From NCBI RefSeq assembly GCF_030295325.1, contig NZ_AP027059.1, positions 1,608,637 to 1,672,636 on the forward strand: a DNA stretch of 64,000 nt, in the 5' to 3' direction. This document shows positions 63,968 to 64,000 of the stretch, piece after piece. The notes under the pieces were generated by a model. That model was not told the origin of the DNA. It worked only from the letters and a program-made list of their open reading frames with translations, and made no database searches. Position 1 is the first letter of the stretch. Each line of letters opens with the position of its first letter. Position numbers and translations under genes: made by a program. Origin of the DNA: Haliovirga abyssi (lineage in GTDB: Bacteria > Fusobacteriota > Fusobacteriia > Fusobacteriales > Haliovirgaceae).

Positions 63968-64000
63968 TATTAACAAAGAACAGCGATAGAATTATCTATC

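Overview
The window is a very AT-rich bacterial chromosome segment. Almost every gene has a strong GGAGG-type ribosome binding site, and several promoters fit the sigma-70 consensus (TTGACA, 17 bp spacer, TATAAT). The gene content suggests a fermentative, motile anaerobe that lives on nucleosides and glucans: a type III pantothenate kinase, a cobalamin methionine synthase without a reactivation domain, an orphan NAD-type isocitrate dehydrogenase, large chemoreceptors, and maltose/trehalose and nucleoside uptake. Base composition and repertoire fit a Fusobacteriota-like lineage, but no rRNA or ribosomal protein gene is present, so this is only an inference. No tRNA, rRNA, CRISPR array or recognisable riboswitch was seen.

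Layout. 0.5-5.8 kb: coaX, a secreted papain-like lipoprotein, a MscS channel and a YibE/F membrane protein. 5.8-19.7 kb, minus strand: an almost complete nucleoside salvage and catabolism region. It holds a secreted 5'-nucleotidase, two purine nucleoside phosphorylases, pyrimidine-nucleoside phosphorylase, phosphopentomutase, deoxyribose-phosphate aldolase, a small transaldolase, a nucleoside ABC transporter without its binding protein, a YgjV-GNAT fusion, a LacI regulator and cytidine deaminase. 19.9-28.1 kb: an accessory island with a decayed IS3-family element, a fragment of a large gene, a membrane-anchored protein of unknown function, and a 1616-residue protein whose C-terminal third looks like a VgrG/phage-spike protein. 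28-38 kb: a LacI regulator, a chemoreceptor, a maltose/trehalose-type ABC transporter and a GH13 enzyme. 38-49.4 kb: thiN, a secreted endonuclease/phosphatase-fold protein, an orphan histidine kinase, metH, speD, a radical SAM protein, thrB, a GspE/PilB ATPase and an MNT/HEPN pair with a broken HEPN gene. 49.5-53.8 kb: a tightly packed mixed operon (small membrane protein, trpF, purE, sua5/yrdC, pyrF, unknown, icd). 54-64 kb: cheA, a chemoreceptor in an apparent operon with a GH31 glucosidase and an unknown 617-residue protein, glutaredoxin and 5-formyl-THF cyclo-ligase.

Scattered through the intergenic spaces is a family of about 100-bp elements with imperfect terminal inverted repeats (AGGAACGTTTAAAAAATAA at one end, a degenerate TTATTTTTAAGCCATTCCT at the other) and TA at the borders. 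One copy sits inside the HEPN gene and splits its RNase motif, which shows that the family has been mobile. A longer composite form occurs twice. A second inverted-repeat family (AATAAGCTACGC ends) and fragments of a third family are also present.

The likeliest undescribed system is the spike locus at 22-28 kb. A VgrG-like spike carries about 1100 unrecognised residues at its N-terminus and is translationally coupled to a membrane-anchored partner. It lies beside a degenerate second copy, with no sheath, tube or baseplate genes in view.
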